A DNA stretch of 64,000 nucleotides from Caryophanales bacterium UBA7278 (GCA_002472275.1 DKRQ01000019.1:62001-126000); one strand, 5' to 3'; shown: positions 1-9,490, numbered from the stretch's first letter. Program-made: numbers and translations. The notes: generated from the letters alone by a model not told the origin.

Positions 1-1050
1 CTGGTCATGGGATTTGTCTTCATCACTTCGTTAGCGCCTTTGCTACTGACGATTCCCTTCTTCAAGAAAATAAAAGGCAGAAAATTAGTGCAAATCGGCA
101 GCGATTATGTTGGCGTGCACCGCGATGGACGCCTCTCCAATACCGATTTGAAGGCGGAAGAGCGGAACAAGAAGAGCTCGATTCCTTCGCGCTTCTCCTT
201 CACCGGAAAGGCCATCTTCTGGTCGACGACGGTTCTTGGAGCTTTCATCGCTTGTTTCGACTTCATCCCTTTGGCCCGTTTATCGATGGATTGGTTTCCC
301 GATGCGGCAAATAATGTTTATACCTTCTTCTTCCCGGCACGCATGATGAATGCTGTCTTGCTCTGGGCGGCCGTCAATGGCTTAATCGGCCTCGTCCTGT
401 TCTTTGGTGTCATCGCCTTGGAGAACCTCGTGGAAAAAACCGTGGCCAAGGCGCAGGGCCGCGAACCGATCTACGATTGGTCGAAACTGAAACCCTTGAA
501 GATTAATTTCGTCGACTTGCTCAAGACATTGCTTTTGGCGGCTATCCTCTTTGTGACCTTCTATGGCATGGTGGGCCTCAGCTACCTGTTCTTCCATCAG
601 GATTTCCGTTTCCTCCTCATCTCCGCCGCCCCCTTATCGCCACGTTATTTTGTGACCTGGCTCATCTATTTCCCCATCTTCTTCATCTTCTATATCTCCA
701 ACTCCATCAAGGTCAATTGTTCCATCGGCCTCGAAGGATGGTCGGAATGGAAGGTCTGCCTCGTCGGCGCTATCTCCAATAGCATCGCCCTCGTCTTCAT
801 CCTCCTCATCAACTATTCCGCCTTCTTTATTAACGGCGAAGTCTTCTATGGCTATTTTGGCTCGCCGAAAGAAGAAGTGTGGCTCTATATCAACATGGTG
901 TTCCCTTTGGTGGTGCTCATGTTCGTCCTCCCCATCCTGAACCGCATTTTCTACAAGATCACCAACAAAGCCTATCTTGGGCCGATCGTCACCTGCGCCA
1001 TCTTCATCATGATGTCGCTAAGCGCATCGGTCGCCTATATCCCAATGTAA
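1..1050 (+). CDS. polytopic membrane protein, C-terminal part (5' end outside window)
   Basis: The frame is open from base 1, so the Met at base 7 need not be the true start and the gene is probably cut by the window edge. About 350 residues are visible with roughly seven hydrophobic segments, separated by a charged loop at about residues 135-165 (the AKAQGREPIYDWSKLKPLKI stretch). The segment with FFIFYISNSIKVN followed by GWSEWK resembles the membrane-spanning C-terminal half of some Bacillota alpha/beta-hydrolase membrane proteins, but the hydrolase domain would lie upstream of the window, so this is only a guess. The malic enzyme gene follows after 10 nt with its own ribosome site. Confidence 0.55.
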   Translation: MVMGFVFITSLAPLLLTIPFFKKIKGRKLVQIGSDYVGVHRDGRLSNTDLKAEERNKKSSIPSRFSFTGKAIFWSTTVLGAFIACFDFIPLARLSMDWFPDAANNVYTFFFPARMMNAVLLWAAVNGLIGLVLFFGVIALENLVEKTVAKAQGREPIYDWSKLKPLKINFVDLLKTLLLAAILFVTFYGMVGLSYLFFHQDFRFLLISAAPLSPRYFVTWLIYFPIFFIFYISNSIKVNCSIGLEGWSEWKVCLVGAISNSIALVFILLINYSAFFINGEVFYGYFGSPKEEVWLYINMVFPLVVLMFVLPILNRIFYKITNKAYLGPIVTCAIFIMMSLSASVAYIPM

Positions 1051-1060
1051 GGAGAAAACC

Positions 1061-2233
1061 ATGGATATTTACAAAGAATCGTTAAAGAAACATTACGAAT
1101 GGAAGGGAAAAATTGAAGTTCGCGCCCGAGCTGAAGTCTGTAGTAAAGAAGAATTGATGCTCGCCTACACCCCTGGCGTGGCGGAGGCTTGCCGCGTCAT
1201 TCATGACGATGTCGAAAAAAGCTTCGAGCTGACCCGCCGCTGGAATACCGTCCCCGTCATTACCGATGGTACGGCCGTCCTTGGTCTTGGCGATATCGGC
1301 CCTGAGGCGGGCATGCCCGTCATGGAAGGCAAATGCGCCCTCTTCAAAGCTTTTGGCGATGTGGACGCTTATCCTTTGTGCATCAAAAGCAAAGACGTAG
1401 AAGACATCATCAAGACGATTAAATTGCTCGCGGGTTCTTTCGGTGGCGTGAACTTGGAGGATATCTCCGCGCCCCGTTGCTTCGAAATCGAAACCCGTCT
1501 GAAACAAGAGCTCGATATCCCCGTTTTCCACGATGATCAACATGGAACCGCCATCGTCATCGCAGCCGCCTTGCTTAACGCTTTAAAGCTTGCGAAGAAA
1601 AAAATCGACGAGATCAAAGTGGTCGTTAACGGCGCTGGCGCGGCGGGCATCGCCATCTCGAAGTACCTGATGTCTTTTGGGGTTAAGGAACTAATCGCCG
1701 TCGACCGTTTGGGCATCCTTGTCGCGGGCGATACCCGCTTTAATGAAGCACAGCAAGAACTCGCGAATATCTCCAACCCGAACAAAGTCACTGGCACCTT
1801 GGCTGATGCTATGAAGGGCGCGGATGTCTTCGTTGGCGTCAGCGTCGCCAACTGTGTGAGCAAAGAGATGGTGCGCTCGATGAACCGCGACCCCATCATC
1901 TTCCCCTGCGCGAACCCGCTTCCTGAAATCACGCCGGAAGACGCGAAAGAAGCAGGGGCCTTCATCGTGGGCACTGGTTCGAGCCAATATCCCAACCAAA
2001 TCAACAACGTCCTCGTTTTCCCCGGCCTATTCCGCGGGGCACTCGATGTGCGCGCTTCCACGATCAATGACGCCATGATGAAAGCGGCTTCCTATGGGAT
2101 TGCCGATTGCGTGAAAGAGGACGAACTCAGCGTCGAACACATCCTGCCGTTTGCCTTTGATAAACACGCCCATGAAGTGGTGGCCGCCAAGGTGAAGGAA
2201 GCGGCGATTCAAACGGGAGTGAACCGCATATGA
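1061..2233 (+). CDS. NAD(P)-dependent malic enzyme
   Basis: Oxidatively decarboxylates malate to pyruvate and CO2 in the cytoplasm. The 390-residue length is that of the short bacterial malic enzymes (YtsJ or N-terminal MaeB type). Recognisable motifs are [10 protein letters not shown] near residue 35, the metal- and substrate-binding stretch [26 protein letters not shown] near residue 158, and the Rossmann [10 protein letters not shown] near residue 190. The start is set by the AAGGAG site nine bases upstream. Its TGA stop overlaps the next ATG (ATGA), so it is translationally coupled to the pyrophosphatase gene. Whether NAD or NADP is preferred cannot be read from the sequence. Confidence 0.93.
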   Translation: MDIYKESLKKHYEWKGKIEVRARAEVCSKEELMLAYTPGVAEACRVIHDDVEKSFELTRRWNTVPVITDGTAVLGLGDIGPEAGMPVMEGKCALFKAFGDVDAYPLCIKSKDVEDIIKTIKLLAGSFGGVNLEDISAPRCFEIETRLKQELDIPVFHDDQHGTAIVIAAALLNALKLAKKKIDEIKVVVNGAGAAGIAISKYLMSFGVKELIAVDRLGILVAGDTRFNEAQQELANISNPNKVTGTLADAMKGADVFVGVSVANCVSKEMVRSMNRDPIIFPCANPLPEITPEDAKEAGAFIVGTGSSQYPNQINNVLVFPGLFRGALDVRASTINDAMMKAASYGIADCVKEDELSVEHILPFAFDKHAHEVVAAKVKEAAIQTGVNRI

Positions 2234-2778
2234 GTTCCCTGCTGCACCGCATCGACGAAAGCCTCATCACCGAAGAACGCTTCCTCGCCTGCATCGAAAT
2301 CGCCAAAGGCAGCAAAAACAAATACGAATACGACGAGGAAATGGACGCACTTAAACTCGATCGCATTCTCTTCACCTCGACCCATTATCCGCACAATTAT
2401 GGCTTCATTCCCAAAACGTGGGGCCTAGACGATGACCCGCTCGACGTTCTGGTGATCTCGAGCGAATCTATCCTCCCCTTGGCGTTAGTTCAGTGCCAGC
2501 CCATCGGCGTCCTCGAGATGACTGATGGCGGGAAATCGGATGAGAAAATCCTCGCCGTCTGCCTCAATGATCCGATTTATTCCGGGTATGAGGATATCCA
2601 TCAATTGCCAAAGCACCTATTTGAGGAAATTCGTCACTTCTTCACCGTCTATAAGCAACTTGAACTAGGCAAGCACACGGAAATCGAAGGCTTCTCGGGC
2701 CGCGAGGAGGCCATCAAAACCATCCGCCGCGCAAAAGCGCGTTATCACGAGAAATTCGGGGAGCAAATCCATGAATAA
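2230..2778 (+). CDS. ppa: inorganic pyrophosphatase, family I
   Basis: Hydrolyses pyrophosphate to two phosphates in the cytoplasm, pulling biosynthetic reactions forward. The 182 residues match the soluble family I enzyme. Visible are the substrate-binding KNKYEYDEEMDALKLDR stretch (residues 29-45), the HYPHNYGFIP motif and the metal-binding DDDPLDVLV signature near residue 70, and a C-terminal KARYHEKF. It overlaps the malic enzyme by 4 nt at its start and the next lipoprotein gene by 8 nt at its end, so the three are probably one transcript. Confidence 0.93.
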   Translation: MSSLLHRIDESLITEERFLACIEIAKGSKNKYEYDEEMDALKLDRILFTSTHYPHNYGFIPKTWGLDDDPLDVLVISSESILPLALVQCQPIGVLEMTDGGKSDEKILAVCLNDPIYSGYEDIHQLPKHLFEEIRHFFTVYKQLELGKHTEIEGFSGREEAIKTIRRAKARYHEKFGEQIHE

Positions 2779-3622
2779 GCGACTCTTGTTGTTCTTGCCT
2801 TCCTTAGCCTTAGGCGCCTGCTCTTCTCCCGTCAACGAGCACCCTTCCTCCCGCCTTTCAAGCCTCTCCTCATCGGAAAGCTCTTCCAAAGTGACGCCAA
2901 AGTCCTACAGCGTCCTCTTCATCGGCAATAGTTTCACCCACTATAACGATCTCGAGGTCGTAAGCCAAAACATTGCGACGAACCTTGGCATCGATTTCAC
3001 TGCAGAACGCATTGCAATTTCCTCCCATCACTTCTATGAATACGCGAAACCGGAGGACGAAGGAGCCAAACTAATCGCCGCTAAGATTGCGGAAAAATCC
3101 TACACTCACATCATTTTGCAAGAGCATAGCACCTATCCCGTGAGCAACTATAACCTCTTCCTCGAAGGGGCGCGCAGCTTGGTGCAAACCTTGCGCGAAA
3201 ACCAGCCAGGCGCAGATATCCGGCTTTACCAAACTTGGGCGTTTCAGAACATGGTCGGCAATTATGGCGATTCGATTGCCGCCTGCGAAGAGGCGCTTTG
3301 CCGGGCCTACCAAAATGCCGCGACCACTCTTGGAGTCGGGGTCCATTATGTGGGGAAGGCCTTCACAAAGTGGCTCGAATCAGGAAGTGGCACCTCACCT
3401 TATTATTCTGGGGACAATAAGCACCCTTCCTACCTTGGGACTTATCTCTCCGCCCTCATTCACGTCAAGTCGATCACTGGCACTAGCCTCTCTCCCTTGA
3501 CCTACCAAGGCGAGAAGGGCAAGTTCAATGCTTATGGCGAAACTTACGTCAGCGACGAAGACAAGGCCAAACTTATCCAAACCGCTGAATTCATCTACGA
3601 CACTTATGGAATCAAATCATAA
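2771..3622 (+). CDS. SGNH/DUF4886-like lipoprotein
   Basis: A 283-residue secreted lipoprotein. It has an N-terminal signal with lipobox LALGACSS, so Cys would be lipidated at about residue 17, followed by a Ser-rich linker (residues 20-45). The body starts with YSVLFIGNSFTHYNDL, a GNS version of the SGNH-hydrolase block I as found in DUF4886 proteins. A later HPSYLGTYLSA near the C-terminus is the expected position of the catalytic Asp/His block. Substrate unknown; esterase or carbohydrate deacylase activity would be family-based inference. It overlaps the end of ppa by 8 nt. Confidence 0.75.
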   Translation: MNKRLLLFLPSLALGACSSPVNEHPSSRLSSLSSSESSSKVTPKSYSVLFIGNSFTHYNDLEVVSQNIATNLGIDFTAERIAISSHHFYEYAKPEDEGAKLIAAKIAEKSYTHIILQEHSTYPVSNYNLFLEGARSLVQTLRENQPGADIRLYQTWAFQNMVGNYGDSIAACEEALCRAYQNAATTLGVGVHYVGKAFTKWLESGSGTSPYYSGDNKHPSYLGTYLSALIHVKSITGTSLSPLTYQGEKGKFNAYGETYVSDEDKAKLIQTAEFIYDTYGIKS

Positions 3623-3634
3623 AGGGAACAAAAA

Positions 3635-4792
3635 ATGAAAACCAAATCCGTCTTACTCTTCACCGCGAGCTTCCTCGCCCTCACCCTCGCTTCCTGCGGA
3701 CAAGGAGATAACCACACTCCTGGCGCCGCCACCAGCGAACCCATCGCTAGCGTTACTTCTTCCGCTTCGAAAAGCGAAACCTCATCCACGCCTTCTTCCT
3801 CTGCAGCTTCAGATGCCAGCAGTACTGAAAAGACCACCATTGAAGGACTATCTGTCTTTGCCTATGGACGCTTCATGGACGCCAATAACGTCAAGAAAAT
3901 CCGCGATGATTTCGATGCCTATTGCGACTCTTTGAGCATTGAGGTCACCGGCCAAATCTGGGCGGGGGACGATTCCTCGAAGGTCGCCGATTTCGATGCG
4001 GCGGTCCAAGCCTATAATGAGGAACAAAGCAATCCGAAAATCGATATCATTCTAGGTGCAAAGGGCAACCTTGGCGCCGGAACATATGTTGGCGATCACT
4101 TCACCGTCCTCACCCGCGACGATGCCACGGATTACGTGACGATGTCCACCTATGTCGGCGAGGAGGAGAAGACGGAGCGTCGTATTTACATCGCCAACGA
4201 TTCCGCCCATTTAGAAGCCGTCAAACTTCTCGTCAAGTCCGCGGCGAATTACGATATGGAAGAAGAACCGGAGACCTCTTCCGAAAGTAGCAGCGTCACT
4301 CCCATAGAATCCAGCGAGGAATCTTCGGAAACCTCGGTGACCTCGAGCGAAGAGAGCAGCGAAAGCGCCCCGACCACCTTGGACCAGCTCACCGTCTTCT
4401 GCTACAAGAATGCGGTTACCAAAGAACAGATGGGGGATCTATCCGTGGCATTCGACGCTTATCTTTCCACCAATGACGTCACGATTACGAACTTGAAATG
4501 GGTCCTCGATATCACGGGCAAAATGGCTGATTTGAGCACTGGCCTGGAGACTTACGACACGGAGCACCCAACGGCCACTGTCGATATCATCTTAGGCGCT
4601 CGTGCGTCCTTCACCACCGATTATTGCAAAGAACGTTTCGTCTATTCTCCAGACGACGCGACGGGCAGAATGACGATTGGCAGCAGCAGCAATCGTTTGA
4701 TCGCTTACAACAAGAATTCGTCTAACGGCGAAGCGATCACCCTGTTGATGAATTGCTTCCTCCCAAATTACGACTTCAACTTCAATTCCTAA
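3635..4792 (+). CDS. lipoprotein with two homologous domains, function unknown
   Basis: A 385-residue predicted lipoprotein (lipobox LTLASCGQ) with a Ser/Thr-rich linker to about residue 66. Two similar domains follow, near residues 70-205 and 253-385, separated by a second Ser/Glu/Thr-rich linker. They share the order LxVFxY at the start, a DAY motif, a PxxxDIILGA motif and an R/YxxDDAT motif, so the gene probably arose by internal duplication. No known family was recognised. The gene lies 12 nt after the SGNH lipoprotein with an AAGGGA site, so both may serve the same surface process. A terminator follows. Confidence 0.7.
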   Translation: MKTKSVLLFTASFLALTLASCGQGDNHTPGAATSEPIASVTSSASKSETSSTPSSSAASDASSTEKTTIEGLSVFAYGRFMDANNVKKIRDDFDAYCDSLSIEVTGQIWAGDDSSKVADFDAAVQAYNEEQSNPKIDIILGAKGNLGAGTYVGDHFTVLTRDDATDYVTMSTYVGEEEKTERRIYIANDSAHLEAVKLLVKSAANYDMEEEPETSSESSSVTPIESSEESSETSVTSSEESSESAPTTLDQLTVFCYKNAVTKEQMGDLSVAFDAYLSTNDVTITNLKWVLDITGKMADLSTGLETYDTEHPTATVDIILGARASFTTDYCKERFVYSPDDATGRMTIGSSSNRLIAYNKNSSNGEAITLLMNCFLPNYDFNFNS

Positions 4793-4817
4793 GTGTTCGT
4801 TTTGGCCCCCTTTCACT

Positions 4818-4852
4818 AGCGTCAGCGTCAATATGGCACTGGCGCTTTTTCT
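4818..4852 (+). terminator. intrinsic terminator after the lipoprotein operon
   Basis: An 8-bp stem (AGCGTCAG with CTGGCGCT, one G-U pair) is followed by a T-run. It closes the malic enzyme-lipoprotein transcription unit. Confidence 0.7.
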
Positions 4853-5255
4853 CTTACGTTATAAAAGCAAAAAGCGCACAATCGACCCCGAGGCCGTCCT
4901 TTTGGGCGGCCCGGCCGGGCTTTTCCTCGGGGAGAACTTCGTGAGATGGTACATCGAGAAGCATCCCAAGGCAGGCCCTTCGGAGATAGGGCTCATCGAC
5001 CCACGTCGAGCGATCGCCGTCGCGTCCAGCGAAATACCAGTCGCCGCAGATTCTGAGTCACGTGGACCAAATATGGAGACCGTCGTCGGAGAAAGCGGAG
5101 TTTTATCTTTTTCGGAGAATTAGCGTCGTCATGGGACAACTGTTCTCAGGTTCTCGTCCTCATCCTGGATGGTTGAAGGATTCGCAGCCTGGGGACAACG
5201 GCAAAACGAACTACGGGTAATGCTTTTTGAAAAACGCTGCGAGTCGGGGCAGTAG
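4853..5255. other. gene-poor stretch with possible gene remnant and one repeat copy
   Basis: No convincing gene. A frame from 4833 to 5123 would encode 96 residues, and its first half (KKRTIDPEAVLLGGPAGLFLG) vaguely resembles DUF1294 proteins. However, it would begin inside the terminator stem and has no ribosome site or -10 box, so it is at best a remnant. The stretch ends with one copy of the 34-bp repeat (5107-5140), followed by about 115 bases in which nothing was recognised. Confidence 0.3.
5107..5140 (+). repeat. 34-bp direct repeat, left copy
   Basis: Matches 8615-8648 at 32 of 34 positions. The shared blocks are cttttt, cggagaatt and cgtcgtcatgggacaac. The two copies flank the glycosyltransferase/membrane protein pair in the same orientation. 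Confidence 0.85.
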
Positions 5256-6206
5256 TTATTCGCCGACGATGTCCTTAATGAAGTAGTGGGGACGCTTCTT
5301 GGTCTCGATGTTGATCTTGCCGATATAGAGGCCGAGGATCTGCATGCACAAAGCAAGCACCCCGGTCATCAAGGAAATGAAGGGGAAGAGGTAATAGTAG
5401 ATGGAAAACGCCAAGACCCCCGTTCCGTTAAGAATGCTAAAGACGACCATGGCCAGCACGGAGAGCAGGCATAAGGCGAACCCGGTCTTGCCGATGATGC
5501 TAAGGGGCTTGGACGAGAACGCGGTGATGCCGTCGGTGGCGAGGGAGAGCATCTTGGTGAAGGAGTAGTGGGTCTTGCCTTGCTGGCGTTCTAAGCGTTT
5601 GTATTCGACCCTGCTGGAAGGATAGCCGACCTGGGGCACAAGCCCGCGAAGGAAGAGGTTGGCCTCGTGGTATTCCAAAAGCGCGCCGAGGGCACGGTGC
5701 GAAATTAAGCGGAAATCGGCGGCGTTTTCGATCATTTCGACGCCGAATTTGCTCATTAATCGATAATAGGCATTCGCGGTGAAGCGCTTGAAGAAGGAGT
5801 CGGTGGCACGGTCGTTTCGGACGCCATAGACGACGTCGAAACCCTTTTCGTGTTCCTCGATCATGGCCTTGACGACGCCGATGTCGTCCTGGAGGTCGAC
5901 GTCCATCGTGATGGTGTAGTCCGCCTTCTTTTCGTAAGCGTAACGCAAACCGGCCTCCACGGCATATTGGTGCCCTTTGTTGCGGGAGAGCCCGACGCCG
6001 ATGACCTCGGGTTCGCTTTTGGCCAATGAAGCGATGATGTCCCAGGTTTTGTCCTTGGACCCATCGTTGACCAAGATGACTTTAGAATCTTTGGCGATGA
6101 GCCCCTCGTCCATGAATTCGCGGAACTTGGCCAAGATGGTGGCGGAGGTGGTCGGCAGACATTCTTCTTCGTTGTAGCAAGGGAAAATCCAATACAAAGT
6201 CTTCAT
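5256..6206 (-). CDS. GtrB-like family 2 glycosyltransferase, polyprenyl-phosphate type
   Basis: A 316-residue membrane-anchored glycosyltransferase expected to move a sugar from a nucleotide donor onto a polyprenyl phosphate at the inner face of the membrane. Seen are the GT-A start YWIFPCYNEEECLP, NDGSKDKTW, the metal-binding DVDLQDD, and two C-terminal hydrophobic segments (about residues 228-250 and 262-285), as in GtrB/YkcC proteins. The frame stays open upstream to 6437, but the Met at 6206 with an AAAGGAC site and a TATAAT box at 6243-6248 fits the family start. It is divergent from the large membrane protein gene, which probably uses its product. Confidence 0.85.
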   Translation of the reverse strand: MKTLYWIFPCYNEEECLPTTSATILAKFREFMDEGLIAKDSKVILVNDGSKDKTWDIIASLAKSEPEVIGVGLSRNKGHQYAVEAGLRYAYEKKADYTITMDVDLQDDIGVVKAMIEEHEKGFDVVYGVRNDRATDSFFKRFTANAYYRLMSKFGVEMIENAADFRLISHRALGALLEYHEANLFLRGLVPQVGYPSSRVEYKRLERQQGKTHYSFTKMLSLATDGITAFSSKPLSIIGKTGFALCLLSVLAMVVFSILNGTGVLAFSIYYYLFPFISLMTGVLALCMQILGLYIGKINIETKKRPHYFIKDIVGE

Positions 6207-6242
6207 CAGCGGTGTCCTTTCGCGCCTAAGCGAGATAGGCGC

Positions 6243-6248
6243 ATTATA
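6243..6248 (-). promoter_or_regulatory. -10 box of the glycosyltransferase gene
   Basis: A perfect TATAAT on the minus strand, 36 nt before the ATG. Unlike many genes here, this one has a leader and an AAAGGAC ribosome site. Confidence 0.5.
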
Positions 6249-6330
6249 GCACCGACGGGGGTGAGCGTGACGGATCGCGCGATTGTCGGTGTCTTTTTCT
6301 CCTTCAAACGCTATACTTAGCGGGCTATCC

Positions 6331-8520
6331 ATGAAGCGGTTTTTGTTCGCGCTAAAAGAGAAGTTCAAAAACAAGGTGATCCGCCGCGCCGCGATTTTCC
6401 TTGGCCTCATAGCGGGCTTAGTGCTCATCGAATGCACCGCGTTTAACTACCGCGCCTTTCCTAGCCGCGGCGAAGTGGACGCCTATGCTTACGATTCCTC
6501 ATCGCTTGTGGCCCGCGAGGTGAACAAAACCGGGGAAATCGATGAAGAAGGGAAGGCCATTTGGTCGGTAAAAGGGCGCACGTGGCCCTCTTTCTCGGTG
6601 GAGTTCCCCGAAGAAAGGACCGTCAACACCATTTACCTGAACTTGGATTTTGAAAGCGACACCATCTATCGTTTTACGGTAAACGTTTCCGGCATCTACT
6701 CCCAAAACGGCAAATCCTTTACCGAATCCGCCGCCCAACCTATGGAGGTCATCCGCGGCGAATCCTATACCAAATACTTCATGCCGCAGTTCAACCACGC
6801 GGTGAGGCAAATCAACCTTTCCATCGCCTCCGTGGCCAATTATTCCTATTTTTCTGGGGCGAAATTCCATTTCGGCGGCATCAGTTTCAACGAGAGGATG
6901 CCCTTTAATTTCTCCTGGGTAAGGTTGGTCTTTGGGACGATCATCGTCTCCAGCGCGATGTTCTTCGTCTGTCTTTACCGCGACCGTCATCAAGACGATG
7001 AGGAATTCAGCCGCGGTGAAAAAAAGCCTAAAAAGAAGATTCCTTGGGCCGAGATTATCCTCTATTCGATACCGATGGTGGCCATCGTGCTCATGTATGC
7101 CTTGCACGGGAACTTCGAGCATAAGATCTTTGCCGATACCGGCACTCAGATATCCAAGGAGCTCGTCGATGCCTTCATGCACGGCCACGTCTACCTCGAC
7201 ACGGTCCCGCCCGAACAGCTTTTAGCGCTAGAAAACCCTTATGACACCGCGGCCCGAAGCGGTATCAGTGGCGTGCTTTGGGACCACTTGCTCTACAACG
7301 GGAAATACTATTCCTACTATGGCATCGCGCCGGTATTCATGCTCTTTTTGCCCGCGAGACTTATCACGGGCCAATACCTCTATGACGCTTATGGCGTGCT
7401 GGTTTTCAGTTTGGTCGGCACCCTTTTCATGTCGCTGAGCTATGAACGATTGATGAGGGTCTGCTTCAAAGACCATCCGGTGCAACCGGTGCTGAAATTC
7501 CTCCTCTATGGAATTTTGGTGGTCGGTTGCGGTGTTTTCTTCAATCTGGAACGACCCTATTTCTATGAGGTCGCGACCTCCTCGGCCTTCATGTGCGTCA
7601 TGATTGGCTTCTACCACGTCGTTTCCTGCGGGCTCATCGTCAAAACGGACGCGAAGCATTTCTATTACCATCTCGTCTTCGGTTCGGTTTGGGGCGCGGT
7701 CGCGGTGCTTTGCCGCCCGACGATGGCGCTATATTCCCTTTGCCACGTTATCCTCCTCGCCGTCTTCCTCATCAAGCGGTGGAAAAGCGAGATTGCCACG
7801 GCGAAGCAACGGACGCTGTTCCTCGTGGCTTCGCTTGCCCCATACGTCGTCTTCGGCGGTATCCAGTGTGCCTATAACTACATGCGCTTCGGCTCGATTT
7901 TGGACTTCGGCATCGAGTATTCCTTGACCATCGCCGACTTCAAGCACATGCCGTTCCATTTCGACAATGTGCTGACTTCGGTTTACAACTTCATGTTCGG
8001 CGGGGTGAATTTCAACCCCGCGAACCCTTTCTTCATCCGTGGGAACAACTACCGTTTTGGCTCTGCCTACTATTTCTTCGAGACCTCCTCCACGATCGGT
8101 CTTTATACCCGCTTCCCGATTCTGCTATTCATGCTGGCCATCCCCTTCCGCGAAGGCGGGGATTGGAAGCTGCGCTTGGAGCGGTTCTTCACGCGCTGGA
8201 TCCCTTGCCTGATCTTCCCCTTCGTGCAGGTGGCGATCACCTGGCAAAGCGGATTCGCGACCCGTTATTTCATCGATTTCTCCTGGCCCATGTTCTTCTT
8301 TACGCTCTTCTATGTCGCCAGAGAGTACCAGCGTTGCCAAAAAGGCGGCGAGCTCGCTTGGTTCCTTGTCCTTGGCGGGCAACTGTTCCTTGGCGCTCTT
8401 TCGACGTTTAACATGTGCATGATCTACGTGCCGAACCTCACCCACCATTATGGGGCGGACATGCACGCCTATACCCGTTTCTATTATTTCTTGTACCGCA
8501 ATATCCTTTTCTGGAGGTAA
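6331..8520 (+). CDS. large polytopic membrane protein, probable GT-C glycosyltransferase
   Basis: A 729-residue protein with one N-terminal hydrophobic segment, an extracytoplasmic beta-rich domain (about residues 40-205), a second membrane segment, a charged EKKPKKKIPW linker and then about nine membrane segments. The loop GKYYSYYGIAPVFM after DTGTQISKELVDAF is typical of bacterial GT-C-fold transferases using lipid-linked sugars; specificity is unknown. The frame is open from 6283, but MKRF at 6331 follows a TATACT box by 13 nt and gives a normal membrane N-terminus. Its neighbour, the GtrB-like enzyme, would supply a polyprenyl-phosphate sugar. Confidence 0.7.
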   Translation: MKRFLFALKEKFKNKVIRRAAIFLGLIAGLVLIECTAFNYRAFPSRGEVDAYAYDSSSLVAREVNKTGEIDEEGKAIWSVKGRTWPSFSVEFPEERTVNTIYLNLDFESDTIYRFTVNVSGIYSQNGKSFTESAAQPMEVIRGESYTKYFMPQFNHAVRQINLSIASVANYSYFSGAKFHFGGISFNERMPFNFSWVRLVFGTIIVSSAMFFVCLYRDRHQDDEEFSRGEKKPKKKIPWAEIILYSIPMVAIVLMYALHGNFEHKIFADTGTQISKELVDAFMHGHVYLDTVPPEQLLALENPYDTAARSGISGVLWDHLLYNGKYYSYYGIAPVFMLFLPARLITGQYLYDAYGVLVFSLVGTLFMSLSYERLMRVCFKDHPVQPVLKFLLYGILVVGCGVFFNLERPYFYEVATSSAFMCVMIGFYHVVSCGLIVKTDAKHFYYHLVFGSVWGAVAVLCRPTMALYSLCHVILLAVFLIKRWKSEIATAKQRTLFLVASLAPYVVFGGIQCAYNYMRFGSILDFGIEYSLTIADFKHMPFHFDNVLTSVYNFMFGGVNFNPANPFFIRGNNYRFGSAYYFFETSSTIGLYTRFPILLFMLAIPFREGGDWKLRLERFFTRWIPCLIFPFVQVAITWQSGFATRYFIDFSWPMFFFTLFYVAREYQRCQKGGELAWFLVLGGQLFLGALSTFNMCMIYVPNLTHHYGADMHAYTRFYYFLYRNILFWR

Positions 8521-8614
8521 CCGGTGAAAAACCTGCTTACGAATTCAAGGCGTTATCGCAGGAAGAGAAGTCTGCGTGACTTAAAAACGTGGGCCTTTCG
8601 GTTTTGTCTTACGC

Positions 8615-8648
8615 CTTTTTCGGAGAATTGTCGTCGTCATGGGACAAC
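8615..8648 (+). repeat. 34-bp direct repeat, right copy
   Basis: Second copy of the repeat at 5107-5140 (2 mismatches, both at the dinucleotide after cggagaatt). It lies about 95 bases after the membrane protein gene. Confidence 0.85.
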
Positions 8649-8657
8649 ACCACAATG

Positions 8658-8684
8658 AAACCGTCCATCACTGGGCGGTTTTTG
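8658..8684 (+). terminator. intrinsic terminator after the GT-C gene
   Basis: A 9-bp stem (AAACCGTCC with GGGCGGTTT, one G-U pair) with a T-run. It overlaps the promoter region of the next gene. Confidence 0.7.
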
Positions 8685-8685
8685 C

Positions 8686-8691
8686 TACTAT
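8686..8691 (+). promoter_or_regulatory. -10 box, leaderless start of alkD-like gene
   Basis: TACTAT, 6 nt before the ATG at 8698, with no Shine-Dalgarno sequence. Confidence 0.55.
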
Positions 8692-8697
8692 CGATGT

Positions 8698-9375
8698 ATG
8701 ACGGAGATACAGACATTCCTGTTTGCTAATGCCGATCCGAAATACCGTGATTTCACTTTGCCTTTGATTCCTAACGTCGATGAGAAGACGTTCATCGGGG
8801 TGCGGCTTCCGGTTCTTAAGAAATACGCGAAAGAGCTAGACGATAACCAAAGGGAAGAATTCCTGAGCTCCTTGCCCCATCTTTATCACGAAGAGAACAT
8901 TCTGCACGCGTTCATCCTTTCTAATATCAAGGACTATGGGGAGTTTGTTCGCCGAGTGGATGAGTTCCTTCCTTTCGTCGGCAATTGGTCTGTGTGTGAC
9001 ACGATATGCAATAAGCATTTGAACAAACACAAAACCGAACTGATCAATGAAATCTATAAGTGGCTCAAAAGCAAAGAGGCATATCGCGTCAGGTATGCCG
9101 TCAAATGCTTGATGAACTACTACCTTGGAGACGATTTCCTTGAGGAACACCTCCAAAAGGCGGCCGAGGTGAAACTCGATGATTACTACGTGAAAATGAT
9201 GGTGGCCTGGTACCTCGCTACAGGACTAGCGAAGAACTACGACTCCTTCGTCAAAGCCATCGAAGAACGCAGATTCGATCCCGTGACCCATAACAAAGCC
9301 ATCCAAAAAGCGGTGGAGTCGTATCGCGTGAGCGAAAATCACAAGGAATACCTCAAGACCCTTAAAGCCAAATAA
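8698..9375 (+). CDS. DNA alkylation repair protein, AlkD family
   Basis: A 225-residue all-helical HEAT-like repeat protein. Family members excise N3- and N7-alkylated purines from DNA. The characteristic string GVRLPVLKKYAKEL sits near residue 31, followed by LPHLYHEENILHAFIL, FVGNWSVCDT near residue 98 (the conserved W-D block contacting the lesion in AlkD), and the C-terminal HNKAIQKAVESYRVS. Length and order agree with the family. The ATG lies 6 nt after a TACTAT box and has no ribosome site, so translation is probably leaderless. It stands alone between two terminator-like structures. Confidence 0.88.
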   Translation: MTEIQTFLFANADPKYRDFTLPLIPNVDEKTFIGVRLPVLKKYAKELDDNQREEFLSSLPHLYHEENILHAFILSNIKDYGEFVRRVDEFLPFVGNWSVCDTICNKHLNKHKTELINEIYKWLKSKEAYRVRYAVKCLMNYYLGDDFLEEHLQKAAEVKLDDYYVKMMVAWYLATGLAKNYDSFVKAIEERRFDPVTHNKAIQKAVESYRVSENHKEYLKTLKAK

Positions 9376-9490
9376 ACGCGCAAGGGCGCGCAAAAGTAAG
9401 CGAAGGACGAGTCAAGAAACTTTCCTCTTTCCCGTGGCACGTTTGTGACGCGTATCATGGTAAAGTAGTGGCACAAAGGAGATACCTACC

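Noticed and set aside
4833..5123. 96-residue frame resembling DUF1294
   Set aside because: It begins inside a terminator stem, has no start signals, and its second half looks unlike the family.
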